This document shows, in pieces, positions 1-8,475 of a DNA stretch of 27,034 nt (position 1 is its first letter; each line of letters begins with the position of its first letter). Made by a program: the position numbers and the translations under genes. This DNA comes from CARZYU01 sp964370085 (lineage in GTDB: Bacteria; Bacillota_I; Bacilli_A; RF39; UBA660). The stretch spans positions 1-27,034 of the forward strand of contig CAYJHI010000012.1 of assembly GCA_964370085.1 (NCBI GenBank). Reading direction: 5' to 3'. The notes under the pieces were generated by a model, which ran no database searches, had not been told where the DNA came from, and saw only the letters and a program-made list of their open reading frames with translations.

Positions 1-18
1 CTTCCTTAATTAATAATA

Positions 19-35
19 TGTCAAAATATGTCGAT
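19..35 (+). promoter_or_regulatory. Pair of Spo0A-box-like heptamers
   Basis: TGTCAAA (19-25) and TGTCGAT (29-35) each differ at one position from the Spo0A box TGTCGAA. They lie exactly 10 bp apart in direct orientation, one helical turn, as tandem 0A boxes often do. They sit about 45 bp upstream of the ftsK -35 element, so they could act on ftsK or on a gene outside the window. Single near-matches are common in such AT-rich DNA; only the spacing makes this worth listing. Confidence 0.3.
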
Positions 36-79
36 TAAGAAATTATAAATAAAAGATAGTATTAAATTACACTAAAATG

Positions 80-107
80 TTACAAAATAATAAGAATATG
101 CTATAAT
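80..107 (+). promoter_or_regulatory. SigA-type promoter of ftsK
   Basis: A -35 element TTACAA (80-85), a 16-bp spacer and a perfect -10 TATAAT (102-107). The predicted start of transcription near 114 gives a very short leader that begins just before the ribosome-binding site at 119-124. Confidence 0.65.
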
Positions 108-130
108 TTATATATAGTGAGGTGTCTAAG

Positions 131-2404
131 ATGGCAAAGAGAAAAAGAAAAAAAGTAGTAGAAGATAAAAAGTTTAAATATACAAGTGAACTAGTAGGTA
201 TTCTATTAGTTTTAGCAGCTATATTAGGTTTTGGTAAATATGGACCAGTAGGAGAGATGATCTCATCTTTTGCCGTATTCTTAGTAGGAACAGGTTATGC
301 TTTCTTTTTAGTCTTAATCTTTTTAATAGGTGGATATATGCTAATCAAAAGAGAAAAACCTAGATTTTTAACTAGCAAGTTAGTGGGGTTATATATTTTA
401 TCAATAGGTTTACTAGCATGGGCACATGACAGTTATATCATCGAAGGCTTAGATGCTATGCAAGTGATGAATACTACGATTGATAATTTAGTTGCTAGCT
501 TTTCTAATATAAGCGAATATGCCATTAGAGAGACTGGTGGAGGAATAGTAGGAGGCGGTTTTGCAGTCTTATTCTATTCACTGTTTGATTACCAAGGTAT
601 GGTTATCATAAGAATTACTTTTATAATAATAGGTGCGACATTGTTTACAGGTTTTTCTATAATCGATATTGTAAAAAATGCTATTAATAAAGGTAAAGAT
701 ATGTTACCAACTAAAGGTAATGAAGAAGAAACAATTAAAGATAAAAAACGCGTTATTATAAGAGGAACAGATGATGAAGAAGATGATGAGCCATCAACTG
801 GTGAAATAAAAGAAGATAAAAAAATTGTTATTTCTAGTATTGATGAGTTAACTAAAGTAACAGATGATCATAAACAAGAACATGAAACAGAGGAAAAAGA
901 ACCACCAAAAGAACCAGTAAAAGATAATACTAATCGTAATTATCAATTGCCACCTATGTCACTACTTAATCCTACTAAAAAGAGTAGTTCTGGTACTGAT
1001 AATGCTACCATTGAGAAAAATATTGTTACACTAGAAAAAGTATTACAAGATTTTGGTATTAGTGGAAAAGTAGTAGAAGTTCATGTTGGACCAAACGTAA
1101 CACAATATGAATTAGAAATTAAATCAGGAACAAAAGTAAGTAAAATATTAGGTATTAATAGAGAAATAGCCTTAGTACTTGCTAAAAAAAGTGTTCGTAT
1201 TGAAGCACCTATTCCTGGTAAAAACACAGTAGGTATTGAACTTCCTAATGATCAAGTTGCCATGGTAGGATTTAGAGAAATATTAGAAAAAGTACCTAAG
1301 AGTAAAGATAGTTCTAAGTTGTTAGCAGCACTAGGTAAAAATATTATGGGTAATATCGTTTGGTGTGAAATTGATAAAACGCCTCACTTGTTAGTTGCCG
1401 GTACAACTGGTTCAGGGAAATCAGTTTGTGTTAACGGAATTATTGCGTCTATTCTTATGAGAGCAAAACCAGACGAAGTTAAACTAGTAATGGTCGATCC
1501 TAAAAAAGTTGAATTGTCAGGATATAATGGAATACCGCATTTAATGTGTCCGGTTGTTACAGATCCGAAAAAAGCAGCGGTTGCATTAGCTAAAATAGTA
1601 GGAGAAATGGAAAGACGTTACGAAGTGTTTAGTGATACAAGAACTAAAAACATTAGTACCTATAATGAATATATTGAAAAGAAAAATGCTAAATTACCAG
1701 AGGAAGAACAACTTAAGAAAATGCCTTATATCGTAGCTATTGTCGACGAGTTGGCAGACCTTATGTTAGTAGCAAGTAAAGAAGTGGAAGATTCAATTCT
1801 AAGAATTACACAAATGGCTCGTGCTGCAGGAATACATTTAATCATCGCAACACAAAGACCAAGTACAGATGTAATTACAGGATTAGTTAAATCAAATATT
1901 CCATCACGTATTTCTTTTGCCGTTAGTAGTAGTATTGACTCAAGAACAATATTAGATGCAACAGGAGCAGAAAAACTACTTGGAAAAGGGGATATGTTAT
2001 TATTACCTATGGGAGAATCATCACCACAACGTCTACAAGGTGCCTATATATCAGACGATGAAATTAAAAAAATTATTGACCATACTATTTCTCAACAAAT
2101 TGCTCAGTATGATGAAAGTATGATGAATCTAAATTCTGTCGATAACACAAAGAGTGCTTCTCAAGTAGAAGATGCAGGACAAAAAGAAGAATACGATGAT
2201 CCACTATATAATGAAATAGTTGAATTTGTTATAGAAACACAAAAAGCTAGTGCATCATTATTACAAAGAAGATTTAAATTAGGATACAATCGTGCCGCTC
2301 GTATCGTTGATCTTTTAGAAGAAAGAGGAATAATAGGACCACAAAATGGTTCGAAACCAAGAGAAGTATTAGTACAACTAGATCATAGTGAGGAGGATGA
2401 ATAA
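131..2404 (+). CDS. ftsK: DNA translocase FtsK/SpoIIIE
   Basis: ATP-driven DNA pump that moves chromosome ends across the closing division or sporulation septum. The 757-residue protein has the family layout: a basic N-terminus, about four membrane segments in the first 190 residues, a charged variable linker (about 205-290), then the RecA-like motor. The motor has Walker A GTTGSGKS near residue 424 and Walker B IVDELADLM near 536. A C-terminal winged-helix gamma domain (about 690-750, with RRFKLGYNRAARIVDLLEERG) reads the orientation of polar DNA sequences. An in-frame GTG lies at 122, but GAGGTG (119-124) is ideally placed for the ATG at 131. The stop codon shares one base with the deoD start. 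With sporulation genes nearby it may serve as SpoIIIE, but sequence alone does not separate the two roles. Family assignment is certain. Confidence 0.96.
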   Translation: MAKRKRKKVVEDKKFKYTSELVGILLVLAAILGFGKYGPVGEMISSFAVFLVGTGYAFFLVLIFLIGGYMLIKREKPRFLTSKLVGLYILSIGLLAWAHDSYIIEGLDAMQVMNTTIDNLVASFSNISEYAIRETGGGIVGGGFAVLFYSLFDYQGMVIIRITFIIIGATLFTGFSIIDIVKNAINKGKDMLPTKGNEEETIKDKKRVIIRGTDDEEDDEPSTGEIKEDKKIVISSIDELTKVTDDHKQEHETEEKEPPKEPVKDNTNRNYQLPPMSLLNPTKKSSSGTDNATIEKNIVTLEKVLQDFGISGKVVEVHVGPNVTQYELEIKSGTKVSKILGINREIALVLAKKSVRIEAPIPGKNTVGIELPNDQVAMVGFREILEKVPKSKDSSKLLAALGKNIMGNIVWCEIDKTPHLLVAGTTGSGKSVCVNGIIASILMRAKPDEVKLVMVDPKKVELSGYNGIPHLMCPVVTDPKKAAVALAKIVGEMERRYEVFSDTRTKNISTYNEYIEKKNAKLPEEEQLKKMPYIVAIVDELADLMLVASKEVEDSILRITQMARAAGIHLIIATQRPSTDVITGLVKSNIPSRISFAVSSSIDSRTILDATGAEKLLGKGDMLLLPMGESSPQRLQGAYISDDEIKKIIDHTISQQIAQYDESMMNLNSVDNTKSASQVEDAGQKEEYDDPLYNEIVEFVIETQKASASLLQRRFKLGYNRAARIVDLLEERGIIGPQNGSKPREVLVQLDHSEEDE

Positions 2405-3102
2405 TGACACCACATATAGAAAGTAAACAAGAAGATATTGCTAACTTAGTAATTATGCCAGGAGATCCTCTAAGAGCCAAAGTAATGGCTGACAAGTATT
2501 TAACAGAAACTAAATTAGTTAATACAGTAAGAGGAATGACTGCCTATACAGGTTTTTATAAAAACAATAAAATAACAATATTCCCATCAGGTATGGGAAT
2601 ACCAAGTATGGGAATATATGCCCATGAGTTATTTAAGTTTTATAATGTTGATAAAATAATCAGAATAGGATCAACAGGTACTTATAAAGAAAACATTAAT
2701 TTATTTGACTTAATCTTAGTAGAAAAATCAGTTACTAATAGTAACTTTTCTCTAAATTACCTAGGTATAGATACAAAAGAAGTATTAACTAGTAATAACC
2801 TAAATAACAGTATAGAACAAATAGCAAATAAAAAAAATAAACACCTTCACAAAGGCACAGTCTTATGCAGTGAAACTTTTTACGGTAGCACAGACAAAGA
2901 AGTTAATAGCGAAATACTAGCAGTAGAAATGGAAGCATTCGCTCTTTCAACAATAGCTAATAGCTTAGAAAAAAGTGCAACAACATTACTAACAGTTTCA
3001 GACAACATTGCTACAAAAGAGGAAACAACAAGTGAAGAAAGACAAAATAACTTTATTGAAATGATGGAAATAGCATTAGATTCAATTATTAATAATAATT
3101 AA
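2404..3102 (+). CDS. deoD: Purine nucleoside phosphorylase, DeoD type
   Basis: Cytosolic enzyme that splits purine (deoxy)ribonucleosides with phosphate into free base and (deoxy)ribose-1-phosphate, for purine salvage. At 232 residues it has normal length for the hexameric family. Visible motifs are MPGDPLRAK (18-26, phosphate site), GMGIPS (63-68), RIGSTGT (87-93), the sugar-binding EMEAF (175-179) and TVSDN, in which D200 corresponds to the catalytic Asp204 of the E. coli enzyme. The usual His after that Asp is Asn here. Translation is coupled to ftsK through a one-base TAATG overlap with an AGGAGG site at 2391-2396. Its place between ftsK and the ymfF/ymfH pair is not the B. subtilis order. 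No sign of decay. Confidence 0.95.
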   Translation: MTPHIESKQEDIANLVIMPGDPLRAKVMADKYLTETKLVNTVRGMTAYTGFYKNNKITIFPSGMGIPSMGIYAHELFKFYNVDKIIRIGSTGTYKENINLFDLILVEKSVTNSNFSLNYLGIDTKEVLTSNNLNNSIEQIANKKNKHLHKGTVLCSETFYGSTDKEVNSEILAVEMEAFALSTIANSLEKSATTLLTVSDNIATKEETTSEERQNNFIEMMEIALDSIINNN

Positions 3103-3117
3103 AATGTTGTGTATAAT
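3089..3117 (+). promoter_or_regulatory. Possible internal promoter before the ymfF-like gene
   Basis: A perfect TATAAT (3112-3117) lies 17 bp after a weak TTAATA (3089-3094), spanning the end of deoD. No terminator is visible, so readthrough from ftsK-deoD is also expected. Confidence 0.4.
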
Positions 3118-3134
3118 AAGAAAGAGGTGACGGT

Positions 3135-4409
3135 ATGAAAAAACTTACTAAAGATTTAGGATCATATAATTTACATATGATCAAAACAGATAAATTTAAA
3201 ACAACTAAAGTACGTGTTATTTTTCAAGATAATATCAAAAAAGAAGATATAACAATCCGTAACATGTTAATAGATATGTTGACACTTACAACCAAAGAAT
3301 TTAATACTAAACAGAAGTTAGCTATTGAATCAGGAGAGTTATATGCAGCAGCAGTTCATGGCAACAACATTCGTATTGGAAATCATTTAAATACTAATCT
3401 AAACTTAGATATTTTAGATGAAAAATATACTGAAGAAGGAATGTTGGAAAAAAGCATTGAATTTTTAAGTAAAATTATTTTTAAACCCAATGTAACAAAT
3501 AATAAATTTGATTCAAATTCGTTTGAAATTGTAAAAAAAGATACGGAACTAACAATAAAAAGTATTAAAGAAGAAACTAAAAAATATAGTATTATTCGAC
3601 TATTAGAAGAGATGAATAGTAATCTTCCTACTTCTTATCGTGGTTTTGGGTATATTGAAGATTTAGATAAAATAAATGAAGAAGTATTATACGAATACTA
3701 TCAAAAAATGCTAAAGACAAATTTAGTAGATATCTATATTATTGGTAACATTGATTTTAGTGAAACAGAACAAATTTTTCGTAAATATTTCCATTTTGAA
3801 ACGTTTAAGAAAGCTAAAGAACCAGTTGTTATAAAACAAACTGAATCTAAGGGTAGTGTTAAAGTCTCTAAAGAACAGGATGATCTAAATCAAACTAAGC
3901 TTGCTATGGGATTAAAGTTAATTAATCTAACGGAAGAAGAAACTAATTATGCTCTAACTCTATATAATATTTTATTAGGAGGAGGAACAGATTCTAAGTT
4001 ATTCCAACAAGTAAGAGAAAAAAATTCTCTAGCATACACAGTTCATTCCTTTACTAATAAAAACGATAATCTTTTAATAATAACCGCAGGTATTTCTAAA
4101 AGCAATTATGAAAAATGTCAGAAAATTATTAAAGAACAACTTAAATTAATGGAAAAAGGTGATTTTAGTGATAAAGACATAGATAATGCTAAACAACTAT
4201 ATATGACTGCAATGGATGAATTAGAAGAATCACCTAGTCAATTAGTGGAAGCACATTATATGATAGATTTATTGAAATTAGATGACATAGAGACTAGAAA
4301 AACTAAAATGCAAAAAGTTAATAAAGAACAAATTATTAGTGTTGCTAAAAAAGTTAAGTTAGATACAATCTTCTTATTAGAAGGGATGAATGAACATGAA
4401 GAAAATTAG
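3135..4409 (+). CDS. ymfF: M16 peptidase-like protein without zinc site (YmfF-like)
   Basis: 424-residue member of the M16 (pitrilysin/insulinase) fold family. It has no HxxEH zinc motif in its N-terminal half, as expected for the inactive partner of an M16 pair. The C-terminal half keeps the substrate-positioning region, with LLGGGTDSKLFQQVREKNSLAY near residues 278-299. It precedes and overlaps a gene that does carry HFLEH, the same arrangement as B. subtilis ymfF-ymfH, so the two products probably form a heterodimeric peptidase. Substrate is unknown; related pairs process or clear small peptides. The start ATG at 3135 has a GAGGTG ribosome-binding site just upstream. Family and pairing are confident; the physiological role is not. 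Confidence 0.85.
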   Translation: MKKLTKDLGSYNLHMIKTDKFKTTKVRVIFQDNIKKEDITIRNMLIDMLTLTTKEFNTKQKLAIESGELYAAAVHGNNIRIGNHLNTNLNLDILDEKYTEEGMLEKSIEFLSKIIFKPNVTNNKFDSNSFEIVKKDTELTIKSIKEETKKYSIIRLLEEMNSNLPTSYRGFGYIEDLDKINEEVLYEYYQKMLKTNLVDIYIIGNIDFSETEQIFRKYFHFETFKKAKEPVVIKQTESKGSVKVSKEQDDLNQTKLAMGLKLINLTEEETNYALTLYNILLGGGTDSKLFQQVREKNSLAYTVHSFTNKNDNLLIITAGISKSNYEKCQKIIKEQLKLMEKGDFSDKDIDNAKQLYMTAMDELEESPSQLVEAHYMIDLLKLDDIETRKTKMQKVNKEQIISVAKKVKLDTIFLLEGMNEHEEN

Positions 4410-5673
4410 TTTAACAGGATTAGACACCAATTTATATTATGAAAAATTAAATAATGGATTAGAAATATATTTAATACCATATGAAAACAAAAAGAACTAT
4501 TTTGTTACTTATGCTACTAGATTCGGATCTAATCAAATTGAATTTATTCCGACAGGACAAAAAGAAATGATAGAAGTACCAGCGGGTATTGCACATTTCC
4601 TAGAACATAAAATGTTTGAACAAGAAGATGGTATAGATCCATTTTCATACTTTAATGAAAGTGGAACAGGAGCAAATGCTTCAACCAACTTTACTAATAC
4701 TCAATATATTTGTTACGGAACTAATGAGTTTGAAAAGAATTTAGAATTCCTATTAGACTATGTAAATAAACCTTATTTTACTGATGAAAACGTAGAAAAA
4801 GAAAAAGGTATAATAAAAGAAGAATTACAGATGTATGATGATATGCCAGCATGGGTTTTACAAAAAGAATTACATGAATGTTTATACAATATTCATCCTA
4901 CTAAAATAGATATAGGAGGAACAGTAGATTCTATTTATAAGATTACCAAGGAACATTTATACGATTGTTATAATACTTTTTATAAACCGGATAATATGTT
5001 TCTAGTTGCAGCAGGTAACTTTGATCCAAAAGAAGTTATTGAGCAAATAAAAAAGCAACAAGAAACAGTAAAAGAAAATAAAGAAAAAATAGTATTAAAA
5101 GAATATAATGAACCAAGAGAAGTTTGTAAAAAAGAAAGTATTGTAGAATTTAATGTCAAAGTGCCTAAAGTAGGGATAGGACTAAAAGTAAAAAGAGATA
5201 GCTTTAAAGGGTTCTCTAAACCAGAATTATTCTATTACTTAAATATGATTGCAACTCTTAACTATGGATTAACATCAGATTTTAGAGAAGAAGCAAGAAA
5301 TGAAAAACTATTTACAGGACTATATTACGATTGGAATAACTATGATGATATTTATACCTTTGAATTAGTGGCAGAAACTACTAAACCAGAAGAGTTTTAT
5401 CAAAAAGCTATTGAGCAATTACAAGACTTAAAAGTTGATAAAAAAGACATGGAACGTATTAAAAAGGTATGGATTGCCAGTGAAGTAAAACTTATTGATA
5501 ATGTTGAAAGTACTGTTTATAATATCCATGATGATATAGTTTTATTTGATGATATAGTACCTAATAAAGTAGAAATTATTAAAGAACTAAATTATGATAA
5601 ACTACAAGAAGTTATTAAATCAATTGATTTTAATAATACAACTAAGGTAATATTAATGCCTAAAAGTAATTAG
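4396..5673 (+). CDS. ymfH: M16 family zinc metallopeptidase (YmfH-like)
   Basis: Catalytic partner of the preceding M16 protein. The inverted zinc motif HFLEH is at residues 67-71, and a downstream glutamate in IIKEELQM (about 142) is placed to be the third zinc ligand. GTGANAST (about 90-97) matches the conserved segment after the active site. The 425-residue length is normal for single-chain bacterial M16 proteins that work as pairs. Two starts are possible: ATG at 4390 (4 bases after the AAGGG site at 4381) and ATG at 4396 (10 bases). The second gives the more usual MKK beginning and was chosen. Either start lies inside the upstream gene, which implies coupled translation. A strong terminator follows, ending the ftsK-deoD-ymfF-ymfH run. 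Confidence 0.9.
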   Translation: MKKISLTGLDTNLYYEKLNNGLEIYLIPYENKKNYFVTYATRFGSNQIEFIPTGQKEMIEVPAGIAHFLEHKMFEQEDGIDPFSYFNESGTGANASTNFTNTQYICYGTNEFEKNLEFLLDYVNKPYFTDENVEKEKGIIKEELQMYDDMPAWVLQKELHECLYNIHPTKIDIGGTVDSIYKITKEHLYDCYNTFYKPDNMFLVAAGNFDPKEVIEQIKKQQETVKENKEKIVLKEYNEPREVCKKESIVEFNVKVPKVGIGLKVKRDSFKGFSKPELFYYLNMIATLNYGLTSDFREEARNEKLFTGLYYDWNNYDDIYTFELVAETTKPEEFYQKAIEQLQDLKVDKKDMERIKKVWIASEVKLIDNVESTVYNIHDDIVLFDDIVPNKVEIIKELNYDKLQEVIKSIDFNNTTKVILMPKSN

Positions 5674-5690
5674 TATAGATAAATTAAATA

Positions 5691-5740
5691 CAAGCAAGAA
5701 GAGTAAAATAATTTTCTTTTCCAGTTGCTTGTTTTTTTTT
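5691..5740 (+). terminator. Rho-independent terminator after ymfH
   Basis: Stem CAAGCAA (5691-5697) pairs with TTGCTTG (5725-5731). Inside it GAAGAG and CTTTTC can extend the helix. A run of nine T follows. Confidence 0.85.
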
Positions 5741-5805
5741 ACTTTGGTACGGATCGCGGTAGTTCAAATATATATAATTCATCTCGTTTGTCGGTAATAA
5801 TAAAC

Positions 5806-5841
5806 TAAAAAGTTAATTTGTTAAACAAATCAACTTTTTTT
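5806..5841 (+). terminator. Second hairpin or palindrome just before the ABC promoter
   Basis: The 15-bp palindrome ATTTGTTAAACAAAT (5816-5830) extends, after one A/C mismatch, into AAAAGTT and AACTTTT, and a T run follows to 5840. It reads as a terminator or attenuator. It also lies about 16 bp before a TATAAT at 5846-5851, so it could be an operator. Which role applies cannot be settled by eye. Confidence 0.5.
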
Positions 5842-5845
5842 GTAG

Positions 5846-5851
5846 TATAAT
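5846..5851 (+). promoter_or_regulatory. -10 box of the ABC transporter operon
   Basis: TATAAT directly follows the T run of the hairpin. No good -35 hexamer is present at the right distance. A start near 5858 would leave a leader barely containing the GAGGAGAG ribosome-binding site, so transcription may instead begin upstream, for example at another TATAAT at 5773-5778, and pass through the hairpin. Confidence 0.35.
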
Positions 5852-5869
5852 AAATTAGAGGAGAGTATT

Positions 5870-6769
5870 ATGTTAAAAGTAGAGAATATTACAAAGTACT
5901 ATGGCTCTTTTAAAGCCGTAGATAACCTTTCTTTTGAAGTTAAACCAGGTGAAATATTTGGTTTACTAGGAGAAAATGGTGCAGGAAAAACAACAACTTT
6001 TAGAACTATTATGGGACTTATTGAAGCTAGTGATGGTAAAGTAACTCTAAATGATAAACCAATTGATTTTGAAGTTACAAATAAAATTGGTTTTGTAACC
6101 GAAGAAAGAAGTTTATTAACTAAGCTAACCGTTAAAGAACAAGTATTATTTTATGGCGCTCTAAAAGAAATGAATGAGGATACAATTCTTAAAGAACTAG
6201 ATTATTGGTTAAAAAGATTTGATATTGAAAATTATCTTGATAAAAAGATAAAAGAATTATCTAAAGGAAATCAACAAAAAATACAATTTATAACAGCAGT
6301 TATTAATAAACCAAAACTATTAATATTAGATGAACCATTCTCAGGATTAGATCCTATTAATGTAGAGTATTTAAAAAATGCTATTTATGATTTAAAGAAA
6401 GAAGGATGTGCAATTATTTTTTCATCTCATCAAATGCAGTATATTGAAGAATTTTGTGAAAAACTAGTTATCTTATCTAAAGGTAAAAATATTTTATCTG
6501 GATACCTTGATAAAATAAAAAAAGATATGGGTCACAATAAAATAATGCTTAAGGGAGATAAAATAGATCTTTCTAAACTTGAAAAAATAAAAGGTGTTAC
6601 TAGTATTGATAACAACAAAGATCATTACATCGTTAATATAAGTGGTGAAGATGTTATTAACAAAGTGTTTAAAGCTATTAGCACAGCATCTATACAAACT
6701 TTTAATGTATTAGAACCAACTCTAAACGAAATCTTTATTGAGAAAGTAGGTGCTTCAAATGAATCGTAA
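5870..6769 (+). CDS. ABC transporter ATP-binding protein, NatA type
   Basis: Cytosolic motor of an ABC exporter. Motifs in order: Walker A GENGAGKTT (34-42), signature LSKGNQQ (130-136), Walker B LLILDEP with the catalytic Glu (150-156), D-loop SGLDP, and H-loop His187 in SSHQM. FVTEERSL at the Q-loop position and the roughly 80-residue C-terminal extension (after about 215) are typical of the NatA/YhaQ branch that pairs with a permease carrying a large extracellular loop. The 299-residue length is normal. The next gene begins inside this one and is the matching permease. Substrate unknown; relatives export sodium, peptides or toxic compounds. Confidence 0.93.
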   Translation: MLKVENITKYYGSFKAVDNLSFEVKPGEIFGLLGENGAGKTTTFRTIMGLIEASDGKVTLNDKPIDFEVTNKIGFVTEERSLLTKLTVKEQVLFYGALKEMNEDTILKELDYWLKRFDIENYLDKKIKELSKGNQQKIQFITAVINKPKLLILDEPFSGLDPINVEYLKNAIYDLKKEGCAIIFSSHQMQYIEEFCEKLVILSKGKNILSGYLDKIKKDMGHNKIMLKGDKIDLSKLEKIKGVTSIDNNKDHYIVNISGEDVINKVFKAISTASIQTFNVLEPTLNEIFIEKVGASNES

Positions 6770-8075
6770 ATTTTGGTATTTGACTAAGATGAGTCTAAAG
6801 AAAAAAGTCGCAACTAAATGGTTTGCAGTTGTTAATATATTATTAGCAGTAGCAATAATAGCAATCGTTAACATAGATACTGTTATTACTTCTTTAGGAG
6901 GAGACTTTGCTTCTAAAACAGAAATCTTAGTAATTGATGAAACAGATAAAGTATATGATGATTTTAAAACTAATTTTGATTATAACATAACATTATTAGG
7001 GCAAGAAGATTACTTTGAAATAAAAGAAACAAAAGAAGAGTTAGAAACTCTAAAAGAAAATGTTACTGATAATAGTCAAATTATTATTGTTATAAAAGAA
7101 GATGAAACTAATTATTTAAGTGCTAATATTATCACAAGAGATGAATTAGGTACAGTTGATAGTCAACTATTAAATCAAGCTTTAATAACAACTAAAAATA
7201 ATTATGCAATTGTTGAAAGTGGTATAGATCAAGAACTGCTTGCTAGTATTTCCAATCCAATCGTTGTAGAAACAACTATTTTAAATGAAAATATGTCTGC
7301 AGGTGAGCAGATGGATATTGTTATGAGTACTATTTTTCCAATTATCATATTGCCATTTTTTATGCTATCAGTATTCATAGTACAAATGATAGGGGCAGAA
7401 GTAAACGAAGAAAAGACAACAAAAAGTATGGAAGTTATTTTAACCAATGTATCTGCTAAAACGCATTTCTTTTCGAAAATATTAGCAGTTAATACCTTTG
7501 TTATTATTCAAGGAACTTTATTGATAGTATATAGTGGTTTAGGAATATTAGTAAGGATGAATACTTCTACTAGTGGAGTAACAGATCAAGCAATTGATTT
7601 AGTAGGAAACTTTACATCAGTTTTAACAGAAAGTGGTATAATGGAGAACTTAGTTATCTTCATACCGATTATTCTAATCTTCATGTTACTATCTTTCGTT
7701 GCATATTCCTTAATAGCAGGAGTACTTGCAGCAATGACAACAAATATGGAAGATTATCAACAAATACAAATGCCTATTTTAATAATAATGTTAATAGGGT
7801 ATTACTTATCAATCTTATCAGGACTATTTGAAGGAGCATTATTTATTAGAGTATTATCATATGTTCCATTAATATCAACACTATTATCACCATCGTTATT
7901 AATGGTAGGACAAATAACAATTGTTGATACATTAATATCGATTGGACTATTAGGATTATTCATCTATATTCTAATAAAAAGAGGATTAAAAGTATATAAA
8001 ATTGGTGTTTTAAATTATTCTAACGAAAAAATATGGACTAGATTTATGAAAGCAGTAAAATCAAAAGACGTCTAA
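6759..8075 (+). CDS. ABC-2 type permease, NatB/YhaP type
   Basis: Membrane partner of the preceding ATPase, 438 residues. One N-terminal membrane segment (about 20-42) is followed by a roughly 140-residue hydrophilic domain outside the membrane. Five or six further helices lie between about 185 and 425. VNEEKTTKSMEVILT, just after the second helix, is the conserved coupling segment of the ABC-2/NatB family that contacts the ATPase. The ATG at 6759 was chosen because AGG/GTG at 6748-6752 is well placed; an in-frame GTG at 6750 is the alternative. The 11-base overlap with the ATPase gene supports joint translation. Substrate cannot be read from the sequence. Confidence 0.9.
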   Translation: MNRKFWYLTKMSLKKKVATKWFAVVNILLAVAIIAIVNIDTVITSLGGDFASKTEILVIDETDKVYDDFKTNFDYNITLLGQEDYFEIKETKEELETLKENVTDNSQIIIVIKEDETNYLSANIITRDELGTVDSQLLNQALITTKNNYAIVESGIDQELLASISNPIVVETTILNENMSAGEQMDIVMSTIFPIIILPFFMLSVFIVQMIGAEVNEEKTTKSMEVILTNVSAKTHFFSKILAVNTFVIIQGTLLIVYSGLGILVRMNTSTSGVTDQAIDLVGNFTSVLTESGIMENLVIFIPIILIFMLLSFVAYSLIAGVLAAMTTNMEDYQQIQMPILIIMLIGYYLSILSGLFEGALFIRVLSYVPLISTLLSPSLLMVGQITIVDTLISIGLLGLFIYILIKRGLKVYKIGVLNYSNEKIWTRFMKAVKSKDV

Positions 8076-8096
8076 TCACCAAGAAAGAGAGATTAT

Positions 8097-8447
8097 ATGA
8101 CAGAAAATGACGATTATTTAGAAGATTTAGAAACAATATATCAAGACACTATCTCTACAATAAACAAATTAAAAGGAACTGATCCAAGTAATTCTCATCT
8201 AAAGGAATTAGAAAAAAGAAAGAATTCATTGGAAACATTATTGATAAAGAGTAGAGTAGTAGCAGAAGAAGAACACCAAGAAGAATTAACAGAACAGGAA
8301 AAATCTTTTATATGTAATGATTTAGATGTTATGTATAAACATTATATAGGACCAGAAATTAAAGATAATAAACAAGCTCCTAAAGAAGTCAAAACAAAAG
8401 TTAAAAGTTTTGAAAGCTACTTAAAAGAAGCAATAGAAAAGAAGTAA
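8097..8447 (+). CDS. Small acidic helical protein of unknown function
   Basis: 116 residues, not recognised. The protein is very rich in Glu, Lys, Asp and Leu, with no signal peptide or membrane segment. The heptad-like pattern of hydrophobics in residues 5-58 and 85-116 predicts a cytosolic helical hairpin or coiled coil. A single Cys lies in the middle (SFICNDLDVMY). It starts 21 bp after the ABC permease with an AGAAAGAGAG ribosome-binding site, and its own stop codon lies inside the terminator, so it is the last gene of the ABC operon. A link to the transporter is inferred only from this position. Confidence 0.75.
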   Translation: MTENDDYLEDLETIYQDTISTINKLKGTDPSNSHLKELEKRKNSLETLLIKSRVVAEEEHQEELTEQEKSFICNDLDVMYKHYIGPEIKDNKQAPKEVKTKVKSFESYLKEAIEKK

Positions 8448-8464
8448 TATAACTTCTTTTTTTT
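8437..8464. terminator. Terminator overlapping the stop codon, partly bidirectional
   Basis: AAAAGAAGT (8437-8445) pairs with ACTTCTTTT (8452-8460) around a six-base loop. Eight T follow on the plus strand. The stop codon of the upstream gene lies in the stem and loop. On the minus strand the hairpin follows the SEDS gene but with a poorer T tract. Confidence 0.75.
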
Positions 8465-8475
8465 ATAGATATAAC

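Noticed and set aside
5744..5775. GC-rich piece with a GGTAGTTCAAAT stretch resembling a tRNA T-arm remnant
   Set aside because: No acceptor stem, anticodon arm or CCA partner can be found around it; too short to call a tRNA fragment or attachment site.
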